A stretch of 61,224 nt of DNA. Source: Flavobacteriaceae bacterium UBA2540 (lineage in GTDB: Bacteria > Bacteroidota > Bacteroidia > Flavobacteriales > Flavobacteriaceae). This document shows, in pieces, positions 18,569 to 27,522 of this stretch (the stretch's first letter is position 1; each line of letters opens with the position of its first letter). Below the pieces are notes generated by a model that saw only the letters and a list, made by a program, of their open reading frames with translations, ran no database searches and was not told the origin of the DNA. The translations under genes and the position numbers were made by a program. The stretch spans positions 1-61,224 of the forward strand of contig DDMS01000011.1 of assembly GCA_002340765.1 (NCBI GenBank), written 5' to 3'.

Positions 18569-18576
18569 CAAATTTA
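18569..18576 (-). promoter_or_regulatory. Candidate -7 element for ade
   Basis: Minus-strand TAAATTTG, an exact TAnnTTTG match, 16 bases upstream of the ade ATG. It implies a very short leader. No well-spaced TTG is seen. Confidence 0.4.
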
Positions 18577-18632
18577 CAAATTATAAAAGAGGGTTGTTGT
18601 GCGATTTCTCAACTTTATCTTATTTTTACTTA

Positions 18633-19358
18633 ATGGAACAAAATGAGCAACTTATTGCACTTATTAACAAATTTGAAAATTGGGCAAAAAAGCAATATTT
18701 TTCTCTGAAAGATTTATTTCCAACTATTAACAAAACATTTATTTATCCTATGGATTTAAGTATAAATAGCTCTTGGATTGTTGGGGAAAAGGAGTTTAAC
18801 AATCTAACTTTTTTTGGATAAAAATTAAAAAATATTCAAGAAAAAGCATCTGATAAAATACTTGCAGGTGGTTATTTAGAAAAACGTACTTTATACACTT
18901 CTTCTTTATTTGTGAGAAAAATAAACGACGAATTTGATAGAAGAAATACACATTTAGGAATTGATTTTTGGCTTCCCAAAAACACGCCAATTCATGCCAT
19001 TTTAGAAGGTGAAGTTGTGTGTGCTTCTGTGGATTTGGAACACAAAGGTTATGGAGGTTTGGTGATTTTAAAACATACTATCGAAGATTTTTATTTTTAT
19101 TCGTTGTATGGACATCTTTCTGTAAAAAGTGCTTTGAAAAATACCATCGGAGATGTTCTTAAAAAAGACGAAAAAATTGCGGAATTGGGAGATTCAATCG
19201 AAAATGGGGATTGGGTTCCTCATTTGCATTTTCAGATCATGTTAACTTTATTAGAGTATCAAAATGATTTTCCTGGTGTGGCTTTTGAAAGCGAAATAGA
19301 AATCTGGAAAAGGATTTGCCCAAACCTGAATTTGTTATTCAAATTAGAGCAATTATAG
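18633..19358 (+). pseudogene. Cytosolic-type M23 peptidase gene broken by one in-frame TAA
   Basis: Codons run without frameshift from ATG 18633 (MEQNEQLIALINKFENWAKK) to the stop at 19358, except for a single TAA at 18819-18821 (codon 63). After it the frame reads KLKNIQEKASDKILAGGYLE and the M23 core: HLGIDFW (zinc His/Asp), LYGHLS and HLHFQI. No signal peptide is present, as in the flavobacterial family this resembles. The downstream part could start internally at 18912, but it would lack about 90 residues. I regard it as a recent pseudogene, though a sequencing error would give the same picture. Confidence 0.8.
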
Positions 19359-19359
19359 G

Positions 19360-20610
19360 TTAAATTAATAACATCCTATCCACATGAAAAGGACTTATAT
19401 CTAATGAAGTTTTTTTATCAGAAATAATTTCTGTAACCAATTTTCCTGTTGCAGGTCCCAAACTCCAACCCATCATAGCGTGACCTGTAGCGAAAGTGGC
19501 GTTTTTAAATTTAGTAGACTTTCCGATATAAGGCAATCCATCCGGTGAACAAGGTCGCAAACCACATTGTGCATTTTCAATTTCTTGGGAATTAATTTTC
19601 AAATCGGAATAGTAATTTTCAGCAGCGTTTACAATTGCTTTGACACGCACAGGATTGATGTGGTGATTGATGCCGCCAATTTCCATAGTTCCTGCAAAAC
19701 GCGTAAATCCGTTCATGGGAGTTACTGCAACTTTTGCTTCCATCAAAATTCCTGGAATGCTAATATTGGTAGGTCTTTCAACATTAATTCGATAGCCTTT
19801 TCCTGCTTGAATTGAAATATTCAACCCTAGTTTTTTGACAAAATTCTGTGTCCAAGAACCTGTGGCAAACACAAATTCATCCGCACTAAAATCTTGTTGA
19901 TTTACTCGTACTGAACATATTTTATCACCTGAAAAAACAATATTATCAACGATTTTATTGGAATGAATCACTACTCCATTGTTTTCTAAATATTTTTTCA
20001 ATTGGGGCATAAATTCATTGGGTGTCATGTGCGCATCAGAATGATAATATACAGCACCTTTGACATTTACTTCAATATTTTTTTCGATTTTCTGAACTTC
20101 TTCTTTTGATAGATTTTCTACTTTCAACCCCAATTCAATAGCTTTTTTCCCAACATTCCATTCTTCTTCTCCTGCTTTTTCGGTTTTGTAATACATCATC
20201 AAACCTTTGTGCTCATAAAAAAAATAAAACTCTTTGGATGCAAACATTTCCTCAAACAATTGTCTGCTGAATAAAGTAATATCTTTGATAACAGGTATTG
20301 ATTTTTCAACTTTTGAAGCAGTTGCTGATTTTTTAAAAGCCAATGCCCATTTTAAAAAATCAGACTCCAATCTTGGTTTCACATAAAAAGGACTTGAAGG
20401 ATTGAACATCCATTTAATCCCTTTTGAAATCATTCCTGGAGCAGCCAAAGAAACAATATGACTTGGCGAAATATATCCTGCATTGACATAAGAAGCACCA
20501 CTTGAAAAATCAGATTGGTCAATTACTGTGACTTGATGTCCTTCTTTTTGGAGATAATATGCTGAGCACAATCCTATAATTCCACCACCAATTATGATAC
20601 AGTTTTTCAT
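19360..20610 (-). CDS. FAD-dependent D-amino-acid/D-hydroxyproline dehydrogenase
   Basis: DadA/DAO-fold flavoenzyme of 416 residues: N-terminal dinucleotide motif GGGIIGLCSAYYL (residues 8-20), the FAD-contact region SSGASYVNAGYISPS, and the C-terminal LRPCSPDGLPYIG and GHAMMGWSLGPATGK. It lies 12 bases downstream of a 4-hydroxyproline 2-epimerase gene on the same strand. The likely reaction is therefore oxidation of cis-4-hydroxy-D-proline to pyrroline-4-hydroxy-2-carboxylate, with electrons passed to the respiratory chain. General D-amino-acid dehydrogenase activity is the alternative. The later steps (deaminase, ketoglutarate semialdehyde dehydrogenase) are not adjacent. Confidence 0.85.
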   Translation of the reverse strand: MKNCIIIGGGIIGLCSAYYLQKEGHQVTVIDQSDFSSGASYVNAGYISPSHIVSLAAPGMISKGIKWMFNPSSPFYVKPRLESDFLKWALAFKKSATASKVEKSIPVIKDITLFSRQLFEEMFASKEFYFFYEHKGLMMYYKTEKAGEEEWNVGKKAIELGLKVENLSKEEVQKIEKNIEVNVKGAVYYHSDAHMTPNEFMPQLKKYLENNGVVIHSNKIVDNIVFSGDKICSVRVNQQDFSADEFVFATGSWTQNFVKKLGLNISIQAGKGYRINVERPTNISIPGILMEAKVAVTPMNGFTRFAGTMEIGGINHHINPVRVKAIVNAAENYYSDLKINSQEIENAQCGLRPCSPDGLPYIGKSTKFKNATFATGHAMMGWSLGPATGKLVTEIISDKKTSLDISPFHVDRMLLI

Positions 20611-20622
20611 TAAAATATTGAA

Positions 20623-21633
20623 TTAAATAACACTAAATCCGAGAGCATAAGGATCATCTTCGGTATCTATGATTATTGTGTTGTAACCATAAATTTTCGC
20701 CCAACCTTGAATACTTGGAATGATTGCCAACTTTCCACCAATCATAGTTTCATTTTCAACACAACCTATAAAAGTGCTTCCAATAAAACTTTCGTGGATA
20801 TATTTTTCGCCAATTTTCAATTTTCCTTTGGCATATAATTGTGCCAATCTTGCTGAAGTTCCTGTTCCACAAGGACTTCTATCAATGGCTTTGTCGCCAT
20901 AAAAAACCGCATTTCTTCCGTGTGAATTTTCAGTAATTGGGGTTCCTGTCCACAATAAATGAGTCACATTTTTGATGGTTTCGTTTTCAGGATGCACAAA
21001 CCAATTTGGATATTTTTGATTGATGCGTTCTCTAACAATTTGTGAATATTGAACAATTTTTGATGCAGTAAAATCTTGAATTCCTGAAAAGTTTTTCTGA
21101 GGATCTACGATTGCATAAAAATTTCCTCCATAAGAAACATCAAACGTAATTTCACCCAATTCTGGGCAATCTATGGTTAATTTTTCGGTGACTAAATAAC
21201 TTTTTACGTTGGTTAATTTTACCCAATCTACTTTTTTATTGGTTTGCTGATATTCGATTCCAATAAGTCCTGCTGGAGTTTCTAAAGATACTTTTCCAGC
21301 AACTTTCGGAATAATCAACCCTTCTTCAATAGCAACAGTAATCGTTCCAATAGTGCCATGACCACACATTGGTAAGCATCCTGAAGTTTCAATAAACAAA
21401 ATTGCTGCGTCATTTTTTGAATCATGAGGAGGATACAAAATACTGCCACTCATCATATCATGACCTCTTGGTTCGAACATCAAACCTCTACGAATCCAAT
21501 CGAATTCTTTTAAAAAATAAAGTCTTTTTTCACTCATTGAACTGCCTTGCAATCCTGGCGCACCAGTTTTAATAACTCTTACAGGATTTCCGCAAGTATG
21601 TGCATCTATACAAACAAAGGTATGTTTACTCAC
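20623..21633 (-). CDS. 4-hydroxyproline 2-epimerase (proline racemase family)
   Basis: Interconverts trans-4-hydroxy-L-proline and cis-4-hydroxy-D-proline by two-base proton exchange. Both catalytic cysteines are present: Cys90 in MCGHGTIG and Cys255 in SPCGTGTSA. This excludes the Ser/Thr variants that act as trans-3-hydroxyproline dehydratases. The N-terminus ICIDAHTCGNPVR-like (VCIDAHTCGNPVR) and GHDMMSGSILYPP fit the epimerase branch. Length 336 is typical. It forms a two-gene unit with the FAD dehydrogenase. The substrate may come from collagen-like proteins or peptides. Confidence 0.88.
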   Translation of the reverse strand: MSKHTFVCIDAHTCGNPVRVIKTGAPGLQGSSMSEKRLYFLKEFDWIRRGLMFEPRGHDMMSGSILYPPHDSKNDAAILFIETSGCLPMCGHGTIGTITVAIEEGLIIPKVAGKVSLETPAGLIGIEYQQTNKKVDWVKLTNVKSYLVTEKLTIDCPELGEITFDVSYGGNFYAIVDPQKNFSGIQDFTASKIVQYSQIVRERINQKYPNWFVHPENETIKNVTHLLWTGTPITENSHGRNAVFYGDKAIDRSPCGTGTSARLAQLYAKGKLKIGEKYIHESFIGSTFIGCVENETMIGGKLAIIPSIQGWAKIYGYNTIIIDTEDDPYALGFSVI

Positions 21634-21671
21634 TTTTTTATCGAATTTAATTCAAAATTTCAAGCATAAAT

Positions 21672-22040
21672 TTATAAATCCTCCAACTCTTTCTGAACTT
21701 TTTTGGGCAATCCTTTTTCGACTAAATCATAAGAATAATTGATAAGTTTTATAGCCAATTCATCAGAAATATCTGCAGAATTTAGCCTAACTGTATTCCA
21801 TAATTTTTTATTCATGTGATATCCAGCAGTGATTCCTTCATATTCTTCTCGCAATTCAATTGCCCATTCTGGATCGCATTTTAGATTTATTTTTTGATCG
21901 CCTTTTTCCCAATCGTTCAAACCAGCCAAAGCAAACATTTTTCCCATCACTTTGAAAACTAGTGTCAATTCATCAAATGGAAAATTTTCAGAAACCCCAT
22001 TTTTGGATATACAAAAATCCCGAAATTGTTCAATGTGCAT
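21672..22040 (-). CDS. MmcQ/YjbR family protein
   Basis: Small CyaY-like-fold protein of unknown role, often described as DNA-binding. The family start MHIEQFRDFCISKNGVSENF fits ATG 22040, giving 122 residues. The frame extends 34 codons further upstream, but that part looks like a chance extension into decayed DNA. Typical segments are FPFDELTLVFKVMGKMFAL, INLKCDPEWAIELREEY and NKKLWNTVRL. It is upstream of and co-directional with the hydroxyproline genes, 38 bases from the epimerase start. Confidence 0.85.
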   Translation of the reverse strand: MHIEQFRDFCISKNGVSENFPFDELTLVFKVMGKMFALAGLNDWEKGDQKINLKCDPEWAIELREEYEGITAGYHMNKKLWNTVRLNSADISDELAIKLINYSYDLVEKGLPKKVQKELEDL

Positions 22041-22158
22041 AAAAGATTGATTTAAAAAACTGTTCAAATACCAACTAAAAAAAGTATCTTTCGATTCAAA
22101 AATACAATTCTTTTGAATATAGAATCCAATTTTCTTGCACAAACTTCATTGATAATTT

Positions 22159-23090
22159 ATGCTCCAAAAAAGCACTAAAAATATACTTTTTCAACTATTT
22201 CAGATGTTCTTCTCATAGATAATCCTGGAGAAATAAAATGGTTAAATACCCATGGATTAAACTTTAAAGATGAATGTAAAATTGTTGTTCAAAATTCGAA
22301 TTTGGATAATTTTTTTCTGAAATTATTGAGTGATTATGAACATCTAAACAAGTTTATTTTAAAAGAAAACTTGATTTTTTTAACAAATCTTATACTAAAA
22401 ACTGACCAAAAAAATTAAGTTGAGAACAAATGCTTTTTATAATATCTAATCATTTTTTTGAGTATTCAAGAAAAAAGAGCCAGTTATTTTGGTTGGATTC
22501 AAAAACGAATTGAGGTAAATAAAAGAATTATAAGAGAGAAACAAAGTGGTTATTTACAGTTTTTATTAATAGAATCTATCGTTGATAATTATTTGGAAAC
22601 GTAACAAAAAAATGCTGAAATAAATTCTTACACCTTAAATATTTCAAATATCAAACCAATACCAGCTTTTGCATCATTATTAGAAAAAAGAAAACAAGAA
22701 TTGTTAAATTTTAAAAAGGCAACATTGAGTTTAAGAGAAGTTGTCATGAAACTTGAAAATATTGAAATAAAGGTTTTTAACAACAAATACTTTGATGAAC
22801 TCAAAGAGCAAATCAATAATTTGATTACCAATATCGATTTTGAATTGCAAGAATTGGAAAGTAAAATAAAACTAATTTTCAGTATTCAAGGTCATCTTTT
22901 GAATGAGGTCAGGAAAACGTTGACTATTTTGTCTGAAGTTTTTATTCCATTGACATTTTTAGCGGGTATTTATGGAATGAATTTTGAAAATATACCCGAA
23001 CTTAAATACCAAAATTGGTACTTTATTTTATTAGGAATTATGTTTGTGATTGCTTTAGAGAATATTTGGTATTTTAAACGAAAAAATTGA
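22159..23090 (+). pseudogene. corA: corA pseudogene (Mg2+/Co2+ transporter)
   Basis: From about ATG 22159 (LQKSTKNILFQLFQ) a CorA protein can be followed through a frameshift near 22207: DVLLIDNPGEIKWLNTHGL, then FGWIQKRIEVNKRIIREKQS, LLIESIVDNYL and IPAFASLLEKRKQELL. At least three in-frame stops interrupt it. The C-terminal 129 codons (from 22701) are open and carry the pore end: LTILSEVFIPLTFLAGIYGM with the GMN signature in YGMNFENIPEL, then a second TM. Without the N-terminal cytoplasmic funnel this piece should not form a regulated channel. Confidence 0.88.
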
Positions 23091-23115
23091 TTTTAAGTAT
23101 TTTAAAATTGAAATT

Positions 23116-24063
23116 TTAATGACTATTTGCAAGAAATTCTTCTAAAATCAACAAACTTTCTTTTGGATTTTCTTCCATTGGAACATGACCTGAATTTTCT
23201 AAAATAAATAAGGAAGCATTTGGTAAAATATTATTAAAACGCCTTCCATTTTCTAAAGGAATCCAAGTGTCTTTTGCACCCCAAATTAGTAAAGTTGGCG
23301 TTAAAATAGTTTTTAATTTTTCTAAATTTTTGAATTCATTTGGAGTAAAATCTGTTTTTGCCCTGTCAATAAAAGCTTGTCTATTTCCTTCTCTTAATGC
23401 CATTTTGTGATATCTATCAATCAACTCTGGTGAAATTTTTGAATCATCAGCATACACTTCTTTGATATTTTTTTCGATGAAAAATTTTGGAGTGATGTAT
23501 AAAAATAGTGAACTCAAAATAGGTGTTTTTGCCATTTTAAAAACAAAAGGTTGAGGCCTGTTTGTGGGCAAACCACTTGCATCAATCAAAATGAGTTTTG
23601 CAACTTTTTCTGGATGTTCAGCTGAATAATTCCAAGCAATATTTCCTCCCAAAGAATTTCCTGCTACATAAAATTCATTCACATTTATTTTTGATAAAAA
23701 TTGATGTAAAAATTTGGTGTAACTCTCAATAGAATAATTTGCATTTTTATTAGGTCCAGTAATTCCGAATGCAGGTAAATCCAAACGAATTACCCTGTAT
23801 TTTTTTGAAAGTTCGGTTGTCCAATCATCCCAAGTATTCAAAGAAGCTGCTGTTCCGTGAAGCAAAACAATAGGAAAACCATTACCTTCATCCTTATAAT
23901 GCACTTGCATTCCGTCAATTTCTATAAATTTAGAAGCTTCATTTGCGTAGATTTTTTTTAAGTTCTCAACCGGAATATCATGGTAATATCCTTGATAGAT
24001 AAGAACAGAAATCAACAATACTACTCCTACAAAAAATTGTTTAATTAGTGACCTTTTTTTCAT
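23116..24063 (-). CDS. Membrane-anchored alpha/beta hydrolase
   Basis: 315 residues: an N-terminal hydrophobic anchor or signal (residues 8-25, FFVGVVLLISVLIYQG) followed by an alpha/beta-hydrolase domain. The catalytic set is visible: nucleophile Ser137 in GNSLGG, acid Asp in WGAKDTWIP, and His in NSGHVPMEENP. The oxyanion loop is LLHGTAASLNTWDDW. The substrate cannot be read from sequence (an esterase/lipase-like or haloperoxidase-like member). It directly follows the cyclase-family gene with a 3-base gap, so the two probably form an operon. Confidence 0.85.
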   Translation of the reverse strand: MKKRSLIKQFFVGVVLLISVLIYQGYYHDIPVENLKKIYANEASKFIEIDGMQVHYKDEGNGFPIVLLHGTAASLNTWDDWTTELSKKYRVIRLDLPAFGITGPNKNANYSIESYTKFLHQFLSKINVNEFYVAGNSLGGNIAWNYSAEHPEKVAKLILIDASGLPTNRPQPFVFKMAKTPILSSLFLYITPKFFIEKNIKEVYADDSKISPELIDRYHKMALREGNRQAFIDRAKTDFTPNEFKNLEKLKTILTPTLLIWGAKDTWIPLENGRRFNNILPNASLFILENSGHVPMEENPKESLLILEEFLANSH

Positions 24064-24066
24064 GAC

Positions 24067-24819
24067 TTATAATAAAATCTCATATAAAATTGGCTTACTT
24101 GGAGTAGCATCATTTTCAAATGGCGCAATCATCAGATTCAATAAATACTCACCATCTTTTACTTTATTTGACACATAAATAAATTCAGTTATCGTGGCAT
24201 CCATTCTAATTTCGCCTGAAGTATTCCAAAAAGCATTGTGTGCTAATAATTCTCCTCCATCTTTTTCTTTATCCACTGAAGGCAAATCAACCAACAAATG
24301 TTTGATGCCTTTTTCTCTCAAATAAATGGCAGTTTCCTTTAATAAATAAGGAGGATTTGTGTTGGAATAACGCATTTGTTTTTTATCACCTCTCAAATTT
24401 GGTAAAGTTCTAATGACAACTGCATCTCTCTTTTTATTTCTAAGCGTGTTTTGTAACTGTTTTTGGGATATTATAAAATCCCCTTCTCTGAATTCTGGAG
24501 CGACTGTAATAACTTCAGCTAGAAAAAAATAATGCTTTAAATTTTGGTTGACAGAATGAACTTTTTCAGTAATGTGACCAACACATTCTGTATGTGTAAT
24601 ATGCGAATGTGGATTGAAATGGATATTGTTAAAATTAACCACAGAACCTTCAGCAACCGAGATAATTTCGCCATCAAATTCTTGAGGAAAAATAGTTGGA
24701 TCTCCTATATACCATGCATTTACGTTTTGCTTTGTTGGATCAATTGAGATTGAAATATCAATGGGGTTTGAAACGTCAATTTGAATTTTTCTGGAATTAT
24801 ATTCTATAGTTACTTTCAT
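24067..24819 (-). CDS. Cyclase family protein (kynurenine formamidase-like)
   Basis: 250-residue metal-dependent hydrolase of the cyclase/arylformamidase family. The metal-site region reads FNPHSHITHTECVGHI, a variant of HxGTHxDxPxH in which the family His residues are kept. YIGDPTIFP and NHAFWN-like HNAFWNTSGEI are other family segments. It is co-transcribed with the downstream alpha/beta hydrolase. The substrate is uncertain: without tryptophan-catabolism neighbours, kynurenine formamidase is only one option. Confidence 0.78.
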   Translation of the reverse strand: MKVTIEYNSRKIQIDVSNPIDISISIDPTKQNVNAWYIGDPTIFPQEFDGEIISVAEGSVVNFNNIHFNPHSHITHTECVGHITEKVHSVNQNLKHYFFLAEVITVAPEFREGDFIISQKQLQNTLRNKKRDAVVIRTLPNLRGDKKQMRYSNTNPPYLLKETAIYLREKGIKHLLVDLPSVDKEKDGGELLAHNAFWNTSGEIRMDATITEFIYVSNKVKDGEYLLNLMIAPFENDATPSKPILYEILL

Positions 24820-24894
24820 TTTGATGAAACTTTTTGATGCATTTCAAAGATAGTATTTAAGAACTTTATTTTGAAATTTTCTTTTTGAAACAAA

Positions 24895-26028
24895 TTATAA
24901 CAAATTCAACATAAACAGATCTGAAGCAATTCCGTCAGATAAAAAAAGGCCTTTTTTGGTGGTCTTTAAAATGCCATTTTCAAAAATCAACAAGCCATCA
25001 TCAGTATATTTCTTTGATTGTTGCGCCAAATATTCAACATATTTTTCACCAAAATTATTTCTGATTTTTTCGATTGAAACTCCCCAAATCGTTCGCAAAC
25101 CTGTCATAATTATTTCATTGTATTGATCAGTTTTTGTCAAGGTTTCGCTTTCAAATGGCAAGGTACTTTGTTGGATAGCTTTGATATATTTTGCATTGTT
25201 TTTAACATTCCAACTTCTTTGGTTACCAAAAAAAGAATGAGCCGAAGGCCCAATTCCCAAATATGGTTTTCCCAACCAATATGCAGTGTTATTTTTACTA
25301 AAAAGTCCTTCTTTCCCAAAATTGGAAGTTTCATAATGGATAAATTGATTTTTCTCTAAAATTTCTTTCAAAATATAAAATTGTTCTTGTGCTTTTTCGT
25401 CATCAACATTTTTGATGATTCCCTTTTTTATAAAACTTTCTAACGCTGTTTTGGGCTCCACAGTGAGTGCATAACTTGAAATATGAGGAATTCCAAAAAA
25501 CAATGCAGTATTTATATTTTCAATCCATTGTTCATTGCTACAATCTGGAATTCCATAAATCAAATCGATTGAAATATTATTGAAATAGTTGATTGCAATT
25601 TCCAAACATTGCTTTGCTTCCTCAGCATTGTGAGCGCGATTCATTAACTTTAAATCGTATTCAAAAAAAGACTGAATTCCAATACTTAATCTGTTAATGG
25701 GTGATTTTGAAAGCGCAATAATTTTTTCGTTTGATAAATCATCTGGATTTGCTTCTAGAGTGATTTCAGGATTTTCTGTAACAGAATGGTTATTGTAAAC
25801 AGTATTAATAATGTAATTTATTTCATTGATTGACAACAAACTAGGTGTTCCTCCCCCAAAATAAATGGTTTCAATAATAGTATTTTCGAGTTCGCTTTTC
25901 CTAAATTCAATTTCTTTAGTAATAGCAGTAATCACTTCATCTTTTTTTTTAATCGAAGTTGAAAAATGAAAATTACAATAATAACAAGCTTGCTTGCAAA
26001 AAGGAATGTGGATGTAGATGCCGCTCAT
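24895..26028 (-). CDS. hemW: Radical SAM heme chaperone HemW
   Basis: HemN-like radical SAM protein that inserts heme into respiratory proteins rather than oxidising coproporphyrinogen. The 4Fe-4S cluster Cys11, Cys15 and Cys18 lie in PFCKQACYYCNF, followed by FGGGTPSLL, LEANPDDL, RLSIGIQSF and IDLIYGIP. The 377-residue length fits HemW. The start codon overlaps the ruvC stop by 4 bases, so the two are translationally coupled. Confidence 0.93.
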   Translation of the reverse strand: MSGIYIHIPFCKQACYYCNFHFSTSIKKKDEVITAITKEIEFRKSELENTIIETIYFGGGTPSLLSINEINYIINTVYNNHSVTENPEITLEANPDDLSNEKIIALSKSPINRLSIGIQSFFEYDLKLMNRAHNAEEAKQCLEIAINYFNNISIDLIYGIPDCSNEQWIENINTALFFGIPHISSYALTVEPKTALESFIKKGIIKNVDDEKAQEQFYILKEILEKNQFIHYETSNFGKEGLFSKNNTAYWLGKPYLGIGPSAHSFFGNQRSWNVKNNAKYIKAIQQSTLPFESETLTKTDQYNEIIMTGLRTIWGVSIEKIRNNFGEKYVEYLAQQSKKYTDDGLLIFENGILKTTKKGLFLSDGIASDLFMLNLL

Positions 26029-26579
26029 TTTTTAACTCGTTTCTCATTCTTTTTCACAAAACTCTCCCAACCTGAATAATTAGTGCCCCCTTCAACTCTT
26101 CCAACATTGTAAAAATGACAAACTGCTGCAGCCAAACCGTCAGTTGCGTCTAAATTTTTTGGTAAACTTTGGAGATTTAAAAGAGATTTTAGCATCAAAG
26201 CAACTTGCTCTTTGCTCGCATTTCCATTTCCTGTAATGGCCATTTTTATTTTTTTTGGCAGATATTCTGTAATCGGAATTTGGCGAGACAAACCTGCAGC
26301 CATAGCAACACCTTGCGCTCTTCCAAGTTTCAACATCGATTGCACATTTTTTCCGTAAAAAGGAGCTTCAATGGCAATTTCATCTGGATGGTGAGTGTCA
26401 ATCAACTCAATGGTACGTTCAAAAATATGCTTTAATTTTAGATAAGGATCATCATATTTTGAAAGTTGCAATTCATTCATTTGAATAAATTCCATTTTTT
26501 TTCCAACCACTTTTATGAGTCCAAAACCCATAATTGTTGTTCCTGGATCAATTCCTAAAATAATTTTCTCTGCTGTCAA
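26025..26579 (-). CDS. ruvC: Holliday junction resolvase RuvC
   Basis: Dimeric RNase H-fold endonuclease that resolves Holliday junctions. The four acidic catalytic residues are visible: Asp11 (LGIDPGTTIMG), Glu71 (IAIEAPFYGKN), and Asp144 and Asp147 (LDATDGLAAAVCH). Length is 184 residues. It is the middle gene of a minus-strand unit consisting of the 43-aa membrane protein, ruvC and hemW. Confidence 0.95.
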   Translation of the reverse strand: MTAEKIILGIDPGTTIMGFGLIKVVGKKMEFIQMNELQLSKYDDPYLKLKHIFERTIELIDTHHPDEIAIEAPFYGKNVQSMLKLGRAQGVAMAAGLSRQIPITEYLPKKIKMAITGNGNASKEQVALMLKSLLNLQSLPKNLDATDGLAAAVCHFYNVGRVEGGTNYSGWESFVKKNEKRVKK

Positions 26580-26590
26580 TAAATGTAGAT

Positions 26591-26722
26591 TTAAAATAAC
26601 GCTTTTAGTAAAGATTCCGCATTAAACCAAAGGTAAATAACTATCGCCAAAACCAATACTAACAAAAATCCTTTTTGAGGATTTTTTTGTTTTATATTGC
26701 CAAATTTTCTTTTAAATTCCAA
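26591..26722 (-). CDS. Small single-pass membrane protein, TTG start
   Basis: 43 codons, starting at TTG 26722 and ending at TAA 26591-26593, 11 bases before ruvC. The product reads MEFKRKFGNIKQKNPQKGFL, then LVLVLAIVIYLWFNAESLLK and ALF: a basic N-terminus, one hydrophobic helix (about residues 19-33) and a short tail. An in-frame stop two codons before the TTG fixes the start region, and no ATG exists. The amino-acid composition and tight spacing to ruvC argue for a real gene below the usual length cut-off. No function can be assigned. Confidence 0.6.
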   Translation of the reverse strand: MEFKRKFGNIKQKNPQKGFLLVLVLAIVIYLWFNAESLLKALF

Positions 26723-26794
26723 TTGTATTTAATTTAAAAAGTAATACAAACTTAACACTATTTTTTTCAACCAAAAACCATCAACCAAAAAACA

Positions 26795-27460
26795 TCAACC
26801 AATTTTAATTGCCCTCAACATTTCTCTCTTTCCTGGAGGTCCTTGCAATTTTTCGATGGTAAATCCAACAGATTGCATCGCTCTTCTTATACTTCCTGCC
26901 GCAGCATACGTTACTAAAATTCCATCATTTTTCAATGCTTTGTACATTATTAAAAAAATAGCTTCTGTCCATAATTCTGGTTGAACTCTCACGCCAAAAG
27001 CATCAAAATAAATTAAATCAAAAGTATTCTCATCATCAATTTCATTGAAAAATTGCTTTCTTTTTGTAAATAAAAAATTGTCTGAAATTGGATGCTTTTT
27101 TTCCCAAAAAATTGTATGCATTTTTTCAAAAAAAGACTGAAATTCCTGAACATGCAATTCAGAAACATAATTGAGTTGTTGAATTTCTGAGGTTTTCACT
27201 GGATAAGCTTCAACTCCGACATAATCAATCATTTTGTTTGACTTTTTTGCTTCTAAAAAAGTAATAAAAGCATTCAAACCTGTTCCAAAACCAATTTCTA
27301 AAATCGAAATTTTATCGGAGGAAATTGTACTAAATCCATTTTTTATAAAAACATGAATTGCTTCTTGAATTGCGCCATGTTTTGAATGATATTGCTCATT
27401 CCATTCAGGCAAATGAATCGTTGTTGACCCATCAGAAGTGATCAATATTTCTCTTTTCAA
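26795..27460 (-). CDS. mnmD: tRNA 5-methylaminomethyl-2-thiouridine methyltransferase MnmD
   Basis: SAM-dependent methylation of the wobble uridine side chain (nm5s2U to mnm5s2U) in tRNA. It is the stand-alone MnmD half of E. coli MnmC. The SAM-binding motif is LEIGFGTGLNAF, followed by DLIYFDAFGVRVQPELW, VTYAAAGSIRRAMQSVGF and the C-terminal LQGPPGKREMLRA, which is diagnostic for this family. Length is 221 residues. It probably has its own promoter. The FAD-dependent MnmC partner domain is not fused. Confidence 0.92.
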   Translation of the reverse strand: MKREILITSDGSTTIHLPEWNEQYHSKHGAIQEAIHVFIKNGFSTISSDKISILEIGFGTGLNAFITFLEAKKSNKMIDYVGVEAYPVKTSEIQQLNYVSELHVQEFQSFFEKMHTIFWEKKHPISDNFLFTKRKQFFNEIDDENTFDLIYFDAFGVRVQPELWTEAIFLIMYKALKNDGILVTYAAAGSIRRAMQSVGFTIEKLQGPPGKREMLRAIKIG

Positions 27461-27522
27461 AAATTGTCAATTTTCAAATTATCCCGAATTAAAAAGTTTG
27501 AAATAAAATGGTTACAATAAAA

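Noticed and set aside
21672..22142. Full 156-codon frame of the YjbR gene
   Set aside because: The first 34 codons precede the family start MHIEQF and have no counterpart in YjbR proteins. ATG 22040 is chosen.
26664..26690. AAAATCC...GGATTTT hairpin with T-run, like an intrinsic terminator
   Set aside because: It falls inside the 43-codon membrane protein frame (coding KNPQKGF), and on the plus strand there is no gene to terminate. I keep the coding reading, with the terminator as the fallback if that gene is not conserved.
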